Assembly: GCA_026874595.1 (NCBI GenBank)
Contig: CM049313.1
Location: 66,704,659 to 66,768,658, forward strand
Origin: Sipunculus nudus
Taxonomy: Eukaryota > Annelida > Sipuncula > Golfingiida > Sipunculidae
DNA length: 64,000 nucleotides
Reading direction: 5' to 3'
Below, piece by piece: positions 47,327 to 58,898 of the stretch (the stretch's first letter is position 1; every line of letters starts with the position of its first letter). Both the position numbers and the translations under genes were made by a program. A model generated the notes under the pieces. That model saw only the letters and a program-made list of their open reading frames with translations. It ran no database searches and was not told where the DNA came from.

Positions 47327-50085
47327 CTTAAGTTATATACAGAGTCCGGTTAAACAGTCTATAGACGTCCTAAACTGGACGCCGACTGGAGGCACATGTC
47401 CCCGTCTGGCGTCACTAGTCCGCGACTGGCGCACTGGACCCCGACCGGATGTTTAAGTACCCTTATACCCTGAAGGCTCACCCATATTCATAAGTCTCAC
47501 ATAATGTCTGGGAACCATTTTGCTATTAAGGCTCATCAAGAGCACGCGGAATATTAAATAGGCTAAGAACAATACATGTACACTTTTCACCTTGGCATAA
47601 CTTGACCTCGAGCATCGGGCGACAGGAATACCCTTATTCAAGCTGTTATGTGATGTCAAGTGAAGGATAAGATTCAATTTTATTATTTTTTTTTCTTCAA
47701 ATATAACGGGCCCAGACATTCAGTTAAAGTCATGACCGGCAGATGGCGCCATAAGAATGGAAGCATTTTTCAAACGGTTTTTAATGATATAAGATATGTC
47801 ATGAGAGGTGCCCTTAATATTCTTTCCTCACAGGACTTCTAGATATATATGAGTTAGTCATGTTTGTTCAAACTGACATCTACCTCGCCCCTAAATCTGA
47901 ATGTCTTATCAAGTATTTAAACTGAAGCGATAAGACAATAAAAAATCTTAGCCTTAAAAGAAAGTTTGTTGTTTCACCTTTTTCCACTAAAATCCTATAT
48001 TTTAAATATTTCTTTACATGTAAACTGATTAGTTCCGCCCTCCTGCGTGTCCGTCCATTAGACGGTAAACATTTTGTGATATGTGACCGAATCTAAAACA
48101 GTTTTACTTGGATCTGCTTCTTATTATATTGGCAGGTATATCTTATATATGCAATTCTGCAATCCCCCAGGCATGATTAGGTTTGGTTACACTTGAGTCA
48201 TTTTAATTTTGTAACCTACATTTTACATTTCATATGCGAACCAATATCACAAAAACTCGTTATTTTCATTTCTAATGTGCATGACTAGGGAACATTATAA
48301 CGATTTTGTCTTCTGGACATTTTCTACTCTAATCGTCGACATTTTTATCAGTTTACGAAAAATATAGCTATGAATTTATTTTCAAAATAATTAGGATCAT
48401 TAATAACTGACCTACACTATTCACAATTGCATGTGTGGGAATATGTGTCTGTGTGATGGTGTGTGATTGTTTGAGGGCAATCTTTAATTACTTTTAAAAA
48501 AAGACCAAAGCATTTCTTTTAAAGTCTAAGTATTACAACCTAAAGACAATGTTATTTCTTAATATGTATTGTCAATACCTGTCTTTATTGTATGGGTTCT
48601 TTTATAACCGCGTCTATACTAGTTTTTACAATTATAGTGCATTTTACTCGATTTCTTGCATACATTACCCATTGCATGTATTACATAATTTTATATACGA
48701 CTATGTTGTTCACGTATAAAGTGAATTTTACCTAACGTAGCGTTTAAAGTATTGTTGCATATCATGACTGACTTACTTTTCATGTATATAATATTTATGT
48801 ACATGTATCTTTGATGTATCTTTAATATATTGTGTAACATACGCATACTGTGTATTTTATCATCTTTGCACCAGATATTATTATATCATGTTGTAAGGTT
48901 ACGGGGGCCCTGTGGAATAACAGACTATATTACTGAACAGGCTATCCTGTATAAATATATTGAAATAAAGAAATAATAAAGGATGTACGTGTGTGTGGGT
49001 GTGAGAAAATGGTGTATGTTTGCATGTCAAGTGGGAAGATTCCGTGGCTCATTACGGTCATTACGTGCCATCTGCTGGGAGAACAGTGCACTAAATTTAT
49101 GACACCAGTCAACACTTTTTGTCGATTAATGCAAAACCTTGCTTATGCAGTCAATACTTGTATGTGAATACGCTCTGCGTGCTCTCATGTCATCGTGCGA
49201 GCATTAAACATTTGTAATATAATTAAATAAATGATAATTACAAGTCACATATGTTTTTGTATGACTGTAATTAGTATGGTATGGTTTAGTTTCCATAAAC
49301 TCCTTAAACATTATTCCGGCTCCCTATTAATTCTTACATTGTAGTTTAATTTTTTTTTTACTTATTAATGACAAACGTTTATTGGAACCTGTTTATACCA
49401 CCAAGTCATATGAAAGAGTATTATAAGAAACGCTTGCCATTTCTGCCGGTACGATAAGAGCGAAGTAAACAGTGCTTCCAACATCTCCGTCACGCATGCA
49501 GTTTAAGCTTAGATAAATAACTGTGTGACTATAAATGTTAATGTAGCCATAAAGTTAACCCAGACAAGTGAAGGAGCCAGCACGTCCCATATCTGGAGGA
49601 GATAATTACGCTAAGAAAATATGACATTAGACTTCTGTTCTGTTTGTAGATTAGTACTTCACAGCAATTAATAGAATGCAATATCTGCATAATAGGGTAT
49701 TTCTGGTAAACATGATACTAATTTGCTTCTAGATTACGAAATTGCTTTGTATCGCTGATATTCATTCAGAGCATGTTTAATGCATGATTCACAAAATTGA
49801 TCTATTGGTTACTTTATATGTGTCTGCTTTATATTCGTATCAAAGTACAAAACAAATGTGAGAAGACCTGCAGTTCTTTTGTGTTGCGTAATCAGATACT
49901 TGGGAGTTCAGAGTAAAAAAATATCATATGCTTTAATACATTTATTGCTTTTGGTGAATTATTAAAAGCGATTAATAGGTGTCATAAATCACTAAACATT
50001 TTGTGTGCACTATTTACCTGTTTTTTATTTATAATATTCGACGGGGAAAGACATTTAAATTATTGGGAGTTTCTGTCGTCTGCAG
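46926..50085. other. Intergenic, no gene seen
   Basis: (CA)n at 47282-47325. The rest is AT-rich without recognisable genes or elements. Confidence 0.5.
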
Positions 50086-50292
50086 AAATAGCGGATCCTG
50101 ATGGATGAGGCACGGGGTCTGGACATCCCCCCCCCCTTAAACCGCTGCAACCCTTTAAAGGGTTTAAAACCAATATTTCTGACCTACAGACCCCCTTTTC
50201 TGACTTATGGACATTATAAGATGTTTCCAGTATTCATTCCCAGGTCGGACCCATCCCTTTTCCTAAATTCTGTATCCGCCCCCTTTCATGTA
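50086..50292. mobile_element. G/C-tract MITE, second subfamily
   Basis: gcggatcctgatggatgagg ... ccgctgcaaccctttaaagg ... ttctgtatccgcccccttt. Shares ccgc.gcaacc and the cc.tttcctaaat end with the copy at 7492-7690. Confidence 0.5.
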
Positions 50293-51790
50293 TTCGTGAG
50301 GTGAACAAAAGGGTTTGGGGGGGGGGGGGATGTAATAAGAGGTGCACCCTGCAATATCGTACAAATCATTTTAACGTTAAAGGTTTGAGCATAAATTGAG
50401 GAAATTAAAACACTAAAACAGTTAGAAAAATACCTTCTTGCACCATAAATTTGCATGTAATATCTAAAAAAATGCGCCTGTTGATGGGAATACGATTTTC
50501 CGTGATATGACTGCAAATCTTTCCGTGCATTCCATTCCCCGGTATGCAGGTCTGATATTAAATGGGCAGCCAGAACCAGGCTAGCTTTATCAGCACAAAT
50601 ATTTCGTCTTTTAAAAAACGCTCTCATCCTCGATCCCGGGCATTTTAATAGAAAATTAAGGCCCAGATGAGGATGGCAGTTTCTCTTCCGAAAATCTCGG
50701 AAACTCGACAAATATGTTATTTTATGTTTTACCGTAATTGATGTATGAGATACGTGAGGAATGAACACAGGCGATATATACATAACTTTCTTGACAAAAG
50801 ATACCCTGCATCTTATAAAACAGTAAATGGATTTTTTATATAATAAAGTTTGAGCATAAACAGAACATCTTCATATTGCTCTGTTTCTCGGAAACTCGAA
50901 TACATTCTCTTACCCATACACCCACATAAAGTAATTACACACAACAATTAATAACATTTTTATATTCAATATTATGAATATAACAATCATATATATATAT
51001 ATTAGCTGCACCCGTGGAAAATCCACGGCTCTATCTGATGCATTATTTTGTAATGAGCTGCTAGTAACTAAACGAGGCATATAATTAGCCTAAGGTTTTT
51101 GCAGAAACTTTAGTTATGTGTTTCTCTTATATGATATAAAGACTGCCTTGCTAAAATTCTCAAGGAACACCCTCCCCCAAAATATCAACATAGAAAAAAA
51201 AATTTTTCTATACTAGAAATCACGCAAAAAGAAAATTTGGAAAGAGACGTGACATATACAGGGTGTACAAATTTTTAAGTGAGAAGTTAGCTTTTCCCGA
51301 TAAACAACATAGGTCCGACAGCTGCAATGCTTGGGAAATGTCGTAGATTAAACGAATGTATAAAGAAGCATTCTACCGTAAAATTATATGAAGATGCTTT
51401 GTATTAGTTGAAGCTCAGGGGACATCCTGAACACAATATTTAATCAGTGTAGTCACTTTAGGCATGTTCACAGACACATGCGTTATTTTTATACATATGC
51501 ATATGTAGTTGAAGTCTCTTGTAGACGAGACGTATAGCTGCCGATGTGAAAAAGATAGGCCCAGAAAAATATATTCCAACAATATTAAATTTTTGGTTAA
51601 AGTACTGTAAATTGTCATGGAATAAGCAGGTCTGTGATAAAACTGACAACTCTCACAGATAAAAAGAAAGAAGCTTGATACATTTCAATGTAAGCATTTA
51701 GCAAAGAAACCACTTCAGCCTTGTTTTTTTTTTGCATTGTCTTTCAGCAGATTAGTGCAAAATGTAATATACAGATTTTGCTGATAATTT
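50293..51790. other. Intergenic, no gene recognised
   Basis: A 165-codon minus-strand frame (50286-50783) runs into the neighbouring repeat and its C-run end; it has no recognised motif. Nothing else seen. Confidence 0.45.
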
Positions 51791-52289
51791 CTAGAGGGGT
51801 AGAGTAAAACTGCACCCGTAATCCAATGCATTTTTGGAGGTAATCGGAATCACAATAATATATTTTTTCTTATGCAGAAACATGACAATGTTTTACATTA
51901 AACGTGCACGAATGATCGAACGACAGATTAGTTGATTCTGGCGGGGGTTCAAAGTCCACAAGAGATTGAGAACCCTTAGAAGTGTGTGCAACCCCCCCCC
52001 CCTTCCTTTTGTTAAACACTTATTCAAACAAACCATAAATCGGCCGAACTATTGAAACCATGGTTTTCATGGAAAGATACTTATGAATTTATAAAAAATC
52101 AACAAACCTGTAAACCTATAAAACGGTGATCGTGTGAAGGGTCTGAGCTCTTTGTGTCTAGTCAACGGAAAAGTGCTCAGTATTAAAAGATTCATGTGAA
52201 CATGTGTTCTGCGCTTGAATTTAAAATCTTTACTTCCTTTTGACAGGGAAAAATTCCTTAACAGGCGATATCATAGGAATGGGGTTAAG
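51791..52289. repeat. Direct repeat flanking the LTR element, left copy
   Basis: Shares ttttggaggtaat.cgaatcac, gaatttataaaaaatcaac, ctttacttcctttga and a closing aatgggg with the right copy at 54650-55135, in the same orientation on either side of the retrotransposon. A fragment may recur near 56735-56790. Confidence 0.6.
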
Positions 52290-52762
52290 TGTAGTATCCC
52301 GCGTACTGGTCCGCGTGCGTATGTTTGTTTAACCCGTCATCCGGGAAGTGTGGTGTGCAGATTAAAACAGTGTTAACATGGCCGACGTCTTGTGTTAGCG
52401 TGTCTGTTCGCGCGTCTGGGTTTACCCCGAAAATATATAACAATTGAGACGAGGATGGGATAGAAATTACTGTTCCTGGAGGATAATATCATTAGACAGT
52501 CACTGGAAATTTTATTTACGTGTTTTCGTGGGAGCAAGTGGTAAACTGCACCTTTCATGTGACGCGCCTAGCGCTGGTAGCAGCTGACTTTCTCTTCACG
52601 TGTGCATCGGCTAGCACAACACGCAAAATTTAAAGGACTTCGGATCGCTGTTTCATACTTTGATTGTGAGTATAAAATTTCGGACTTCTGTGTTACTCAT
52701 GATGGCTTCCCCATCATGAAAGAAAAAAATGGGTAAATTATAAGAAAAGACTTGATATATGG

Positions 52763-52957
52763 ATGAAAGTCAATAAAATTTGTGAGCCCGATTTTGTCAG
52801 CAACGATGAAGATAATGAGGAGTCAATGTACACCATATACACAACTGTAAACACAACAACACCAGTGCAGGTGGTGGATATGAATGTTACTGATAAATGT
52901 GTTACCTTTATTGTGGATACTGGTGCTAATGTTTATATGCTTCCTTACTCTCTTTAG
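52763..52957 (+). pseudogene. Retropepsin fragment of the Ty3/gypsy element
   Basis: An open stretch of 64 codons contains VTFIVDTGANVYMLPYSL. DTGA is the catalytic aspartate loop of retroviral-type aspartic proteases. It stops shortly after the loop, so only the protease N-terminus survives. Confidence 0.75.
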
Positions 52958-53199
52958 AAGTAAGAATTCCCACACAAAGCAGTGAATAATACAAGTGTAA
53001 AGCCAAGGAGCTACTCTGGAGACAGTATACCAGTTGTTGGTGAGTTTCTGGCAGACGTCGTATACCTAAGCCAGTCATACCAGTTACCACTGGTTATCGC
53101 TAAAGGTAGAATGTAGCTAAAGGGAGAATGTAGCGTTTTTTTTGGGCAGAAACTGGATGCAACATGTTCAACTGAACTGGTCAGAAATCTTTGGTATTT

Positions 53200-53381
53200 T
53201 TAAAGATGAGAAACAAGACGTTGACTACAAAATGGAGAACCCCCAAGGTATAAAAGAAATGTAAATGGTTGACACCTTTTGAAAAAGACTAGCTGTGTGT
53301 AGGTTCTTGTACACAAGCTTTCGGGTGCTCGGCCCCCTTCCTCCGGTGTAAAAATTACGGTATTGGAATGCAAAAAAGAAA
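53200..53381 (-). repeat. Foreign filler at the internal deletion of the LTR element
   Basis: Between the protease and integrase fragments lies sequence unlike gypsy coding DNA. Its minus strand encodes TPEEGGRAPESLCTRTYTQL, which looks like a fragment of another transposable element; the family is uncertain. Confidence 0.35.
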
Positions 53382-53798
53382 ATGTCTCATGCAACCCCAG
53401 AAGAGAGACTTGATAGCCTTTTGCTGATGTACAGAACAAACCCACACGCTTCCACAGGCAGATCCCCTGCTGAATTGTTTTTGAAACGCAGACCAAAAAC
53501 AAGATTTGATTTCTTTCGCCCGGATTTGAGAAAATCAATCAAAGTCGACCAAGATGCTCAAAAGCAGTATCATGATGGTTCAAATCGCAAACTGCGAGAG
53601 TTCAAGACTGGTGATATTGTACGCGTGAAAAACCACATTGCGGGTGTTAAAAAGTATATTAAGGGCGTAATCGCTAAACAGTTAGGACCACTCACATATC
53701 TTATCAAAATCGGTAAAAAAAATGCCGGTTCACGCATGTTGACCACCTACTTCAGTCGAGTGGTACCAGTCCACTTACGCCAAACAGTAAGAAGTTAG
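53382..53798 (+). pseudogene. Integrase C-terminal fragment of the Ty3/gypsy element
   Basis: 138 codons. MYRTNPHASTGRSPAELFLK is the conserved end of the Ty3/gypsy integrase core (Y....H..TG.SPAEL), followed by the chromodomain-adjacent region with FKTGDIVRVKN and a LTYLIKIG beta strand. The DDE catalytic residues are absent, lost upstream. The next frame (53830-54036) carries RYPQRSRKPPERL, a common tail of these polyproteins. Confidence 0.82.
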
Positions 53799-54649
53799 TC
53801 ATGATGACAAGGTTCCACAAAACACGTCTTTGCCAATAAATGTGACATCAACCCCAGTTTTGTTAAATTCGCCGGTGACAGATGACGTTGCTGTACCAGA
53901 CTCAGGTAGCAGCACTCCTGATGATATGTCGCAACCCAAAACCGATGGTGATGATGGTCCATGTCAGGCGACTTCACAACCAAGATATCCACAGAGATCG
54001 AGGAAACCACCTGAACGACTGATAGAGACTATTTAATCTGCTAAGTTGGACTAATAGTATCTAAGTGTTCGTCATGTTTCATTCCGATGTTTGCGCTACA
54101 AGCACTGCATACCTAGTGACTGTGTACGTATCTGTTCATACATGTATCGGATGTTCTTTTTGTAATGTGACAAAAAGACAGTTATGCACATATATAAATA
54201 TATTCCATTTTTTTCTGCAGGTTTTTGGATACCGCTATGCTATGTCGTTGATGTTTACAGGCATGTTATTAACGTCCCTTCTTCGTATTCATGTTCGTTT
54301 TGGGTCGTCTATCGGTGCCATCTTTTCTATATCTCTGCGTCCATTTCGCATTTTTTTGATTGCAACTGGACTTTCAGACAATATTAACATTTGTCTGTGT
54401 TACTGTAATTCTTTATTCATGGTGAACAGATTTTGGGGAGAAGTGTAGTATCCCGCGTACTTGTCCGCGTGCGTATGTTTGTTTATACCCATCATCCGGG
54501 TATTGTGGTGTGCAGATTAAAACAGTGTTAACATGGCCGACGTCTTGTGTTAGCGTGTCTGTTCGGGCGTCTGGGTTTAACCCGAAAATATATCAGTGGG
54601 GATTGAAGGTCCTGAAAAAGCGTGACAGGCGAAAACGGTTTTGTTGAAC

Positions 54650-55135
54650 AGTTGCAGAGGGTTAGGGTGAAGACATCAATAGTCCATTTAATTTTGGAGG
54701 TAATACGAATCACCACAATATATATTTTCTTATAAACCATCATGACACAGGACCATTCCTTTGTCCCTGTGTTGAAGCCACCAATTCGTACCCCCCCCCC
54801 CCCCGACCTCACTCCCACCAAACCCAAATGATAAGTAAGTTGTGGGGCTTCTTTTTGAAAAAAAAAATATATACAAACATGACTTTGCTGAATTTTGAAA
54901 CCATGGAAAGATGTTTTTGAATTTATAAAAATCAACAAACCTGTCACCCATAAAAAATTGTCAACTGGTGGTCACATCACTGGACTCAGTGCCCAGTGTT
55001 GACCAAACTGAAAAGCTCTCGCATTGAAAGCGGAGTCATGTGGTCTTTGGATTAAAAACCTTTACTTCCTTTGAGAATGAAAATTCCTTTAGAGGCGTTA
55101 CAAAAGATATGGGGGATCAATGGGGATTATAGTTG
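54650..55135. repeat. Direct repeat flanking the LTR element, right copy
   Basis: Counterpart of 51791-52289 with substitutions, indels and a C run of similar position. The two copies suggest that the element sits within or between members of a tandem host repeat. Confidence 0.6.
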
Positions 55136-57819
55136 ACCCGCGTGACCGTGTATTGCTCAGAAATGCCTTTTGGACAGGACATGCGCGCTGGCCACGGTGT
55201 TAACAGGCCAGTGAGGACCTTGCAGCACAAAACAAATAGCGGCACCAAAATGGGGTAATGTTAAAATAAGTATTTATTCAGCTTAATAGGCCATAATCCC
55301 GCAAAATAAAACAAACTTGTCCTAGAAGAGCACACCACCGATAGTCTGCAGAATTTGGAGAGTCAAAAAAGAACGGAAGCAGGTAAATCGTGGTCTAGAA
55401 AAAGCCAACTCCGTATTAATTATACAGAGATATTGATTCATTTAAATGTTTTTTTTTTTCGCTGAGAAAGCAGTGTTCAGGTTTGTTAGAAACTGTCACA
55501 TTAGAGTCGGAAAAATAAATAGTTCTGGTATAAATCACCACAACACTCTAAAAATAAAACGTACATACGTGTAGCCAAGAATCACGCGTACAACAAAGAA
55601 AGAAAGAACCAATTAAAAGGCACAAAACCGGTAATACCCAAGTTGTTTTATTCTGCTCATAGTTTGATCTACAATCCCTTTCATGGAGAGAATAAAATAC
55701 AAAGAGTAATCCAATTTGTTTCTGTGATATGTTTAAGAAAATATATTAAGTGATTCTGGTACATTGATTTGTACATCTCAAGTTTCTTTATTATATTCTT
55801 ACTCTCACGTAAAAATGAGATCATATGTACAGGCATTTGTGAAAGGGACATCCAAATTTGATTTAAAGGCCCGGTGTCCTAAACCAGTGACAATTAATGG
55901 TCATGGTAGAACCGTTGTCATGGAAACTGAAATGTTCAGAAAGAAGTAAACTGAAGGTTGAGGACAAGCCGGGCTTCACGGTGAACCATGAAAACCAAGG
56001 CCGAGATAGGTGTTCTACTTGATCAAGGTTAGTATCCTCCTGAAAATTTCAAGAATTTATCTGAGAATGGTTTGTTGGGCCCGTCTAAGGCTATTGGTTT
56101 TCTCAGGGTCTTCCGGTTTCCTCCACCTTTACCGACTACCGAGCGTCAACATCCGAGTCATGTAGAGTGCCCCGTATTAGATATTATATCTAGTTGTACA
56201 ATCCATGTAAAATAAATCAAATTTGTTATAAATTTCAAGTATCATTGTCCAGTTCAAGTTAGTACGTCATATCCGATTTTATTTCTTCAGCTCATTTACA
56301 CATTCAGGTCGATAGAAAACTTAACTCAAAAACTTAAAATAACCCCCGGGGTTCGATATCATAAGAAAGATGGCCAACTTTAAACTGGCACATACGAACT
56401 GATGGCTAAAATTGAAGGCTCATGAGTCAGTAATGATCAACGATTGGTGACGGGTGCCATATTGCTTCCAAGGGGCGCCACATGAGGTCAGAAACAGCTA
56501 TAATGACGGAAAGACAATAACAACAGGCTATGAAACACACATGGGATATGAAGGAATTGACCATTCCAGTGGTCACTCCGCCACAGGTCACATGATCTCT
56601 TTTGTTCAAGGCAACTGGTTCTCCTGCGCTGCCTTCGCCATTTGGCCAGCTGTATTGTTTCGCAATTAGCTCCTTTATTGGTTAACAACTTTACGCAAAA
56701 TGTTAACGGATTTTCATCAGTTTGAGGAAGAGCTAGGGTAAAATCTGTAGGTAATCAGGATTACCATAATGTTTCTAATTCAAAAGATTTTTTCCCTGGT
56801 GGGTCATTCATTGGTGTAAGGGGTTGGCTTTTTTCTAGACCCGACCTGTGTGCCGGGTTGGCGAACTGTGACACTGTATACACAGCAACTCAGGACAATT
56901 TGATAACGATTCTGTTCGAGGTATCCATGTAGGACTCTAGGTTTACGTTTTTATGTTCTGGGGTCAGCTCACTGTTATCCCCACTGTGTTTGGTTAAAAT
57001 GAAAGGGTATTTGCATGATAACACTTGCAATATCCTCTCACTGGAATGAAAATAGAGACGATACACTGTCTAACTGCAATGTATACATAGCTCTGCACGA
57101 TCTTGATAAACCATGTATAAACTATATGTTTAGGAAAACAAAGACAGATGTTTGGAAAACCATCACAACTTTCTCCAATTTTACACTTAAATACTTTTTT
57201 TTTGTGAAATTCTTATTGTGTTCTGGTCCAAATCTTTACTAAAATGATACACTTAAAGAAAAAGTGTGGTATACAGTGACCTCGGGTGATGTTTTCTGAA
57301 AAAAATCTACCATTCTATAATTGTCTTAAAAGTTCTTTAAAGGTTCTTAATTGTCGCAATGAATACTATCAGTCGTTGTTCTGTCTGCACCCAATTAGCA
57401 CAGCCGGGGCATAATTACAACGTGTGGAGTTATCGTCAAACCCTGGCAGTTGAACCATACAGCTACCCAGTCGGCATTAGATTGCTACAGGAACAGCGGT
57501 GAGCCTCTCGAGGGTTTAGAGCCTTTAACTCTTGGAAAAAACTATTCAAACTCCTTATTTTTATGTTTAAAATTATCTTAAAAGTTGATAAAAATTTAAC
57601 AATGTAACATTTTTTTAAGTTGCAAACACTTCAGCAAAAACACTATTGTAAGGCCGAATACCACAATTTGATCTCTCTCTCTCTATATATATATATGTGT
57701 GTTTGTGATACAATTTTCCATCATACATATTTAGATTCAACAAGAAATGATAGTTAAACATTCGATTTTTCTCCTTGTTGCTTTTAATGTTTGTATATAT
57801 TTATATATATATTTATATA
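55136..57819. other. Intergenic, no gene seen
   Basis: Short frames only. About 56735-56790 weakly resembles the repeat flanking the LTR element; (TC)n(TA)n at about 57674-57696. Confidence 0.5.
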
Positions 57820-58707
57820 CAATAGAGCGCCGATTTCCGAAAGAGTCGGGGACAAGGTTTTTTCGTGATATCGAACATTCCGAAATGCGGACAAGGTTCT
57901 TGCAGCAAGTATGTATGACAGTTAATGATTAACTTAATGCCATTTTACCCGAGGAACACAGTTTTTTTTCGATATTCATAACCGACGACCGGGACATTTT
58001 AAAGATATTGGAGTATTACTGTGCATAATTGGCAAAGATCAGTCTAACCAGCTTTAAGGATATGTGCGTGCTCTTTTTTTTTCTCTCTTCTTTGACTCCA
58101 TATCTCTGGTAAATAACAGCTAGACGATCGTGTTTGAGTTTTGTTCTTCTTGACAATAAAAGTAAAATGATGAATAAGCTGAATAACAGCGAGTTGAAGT
58201 AGATTACACAATTGCTCTTGGAATTGAACTGCGCATTTGTATGGTCAGGCCCGCATGCTATGGCCTCGCACCTAAACCTGCTCGAGCACAAGCGTTTAAT
58301 GAATGATACCTCACCAATGCTGATATGAGTAAACTGCTTAGTTATTTGGCCTGACACCCTATCCCAAGCGGACGAACTATGCTTGCTTGAGTACAAACGA
58401 GATGTTGTTGATAACACACAAGTGCTCTTAGATAAACTGCTTAGTTGCTTGCTAGGGGTACAGGGAGCCGAGCGTTGCGGGGCTAGCTGTAGTTTTCACA
58501 CCTTTGCCCCGGCGACAACTTCGGGCCAGAACGACTTAGGGTCACGATATGGCTTAAACACATGACTGCAGGCCTTGTGATTCGTAATTACAAAAATCAA
58601 ATTTATGTATTTACATTATTTCAATATATTTCGGATATACGAATAACTTTTCGGTTCCTCATTTTAATTTTCGGAAATTCGGCATTCGGAAATACGGCGC
58701 TCTACTG
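57820..58707. mobile_element. pogo/Tigger-like non-autonomous element
   Basis: TA|CAATAGAGCGCCGATTTCC at the left and, inverted, CAGTAGAGCGCCGTATTTCC at the right, with TA target duplications; 888 bp in all. No transposase frame is recognised. It ends 78 bp beyond the convertase stop codon, so it probably lies in that gene's 3'UTR or just past it. Confidence 0.7.
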
Positions 58708-58710
58708 TAT

Positions 58711-58751
<41 letters not shown>

Positions 58752-58784
58752 TGGTAATTATAAGCTAGGGATGTCATGAGATTA

Positions 58785-58898
58785 TCATTGGTAAAAGGCT
58801 GCAGGTTGATCAGATTCAAGTTCTCCAAACAAGTACTGGCGGAGTTGTCGTAGACTTTCGCGTAGGTATTCCTTGCTGTCCAGTGTTACCTTTTTAAC
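58785..58898 (-). CDS. PCSK1: PC1/3-like terminal exon with amphipathic helix and stop
   Basis: 114 bp encoding [20 protein letters not shown], then [17 protein letters not shown] and TGA (58785-58787). The helix-prone [15 protein letters not shown] resembles in character the C-terminal sorting helix of PC1/3. Too short to appear as an obvious frame; found from the acceptor ctctcttttttag and phase 0. Confidence 0.82.
   Translation of the reverse strand, partial: VKKVTLDSKEYLRESLRQLRQYLFGELESDQPAAFYQ

Larger units (their letters stand above)
52290..54595 (+). mobile_element. Degenerate, internally deleted Ty3/gypsy LTR retrotransposon
   Basis: Two direct LTRs of about 152 bp (52290-52442 and 54444-54595) begin TGTAGTATCC and end in ACA/TCA. 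The left one is followed by attgagacgaggat, the usual primer-site region of such elements. Between them are an aspartic-protease fragment, an integrase C-terminal fragment and a tail; reverse transcriptase and RNase H are missing, so the 2.3 kb copy cannot be autonomous. A purine tract (ttttggggagaag) precedes the right LTR. No clear target duplication. Confidence 0.82.

Noticed and set aside
50286-50783. 165-codon minus-strand frame
   Set aside because: No recognisable domain, its end runs into a G/C-tract repeat, and there are no flanking exons; treated as chance.
54065-54448. 127-codon frame before the right LTR, considered as an envelope-like gene
   Set aside because: No signal, glycosylation pattern or family motif; overlaps the normal 3' non-coding part of a gypsy element.
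58016-58417. 133-codon minus-strand frame near the convertase 3' end
   Set aside because: Inside the pogo/Tigger-like element and unrelated to a transposase.
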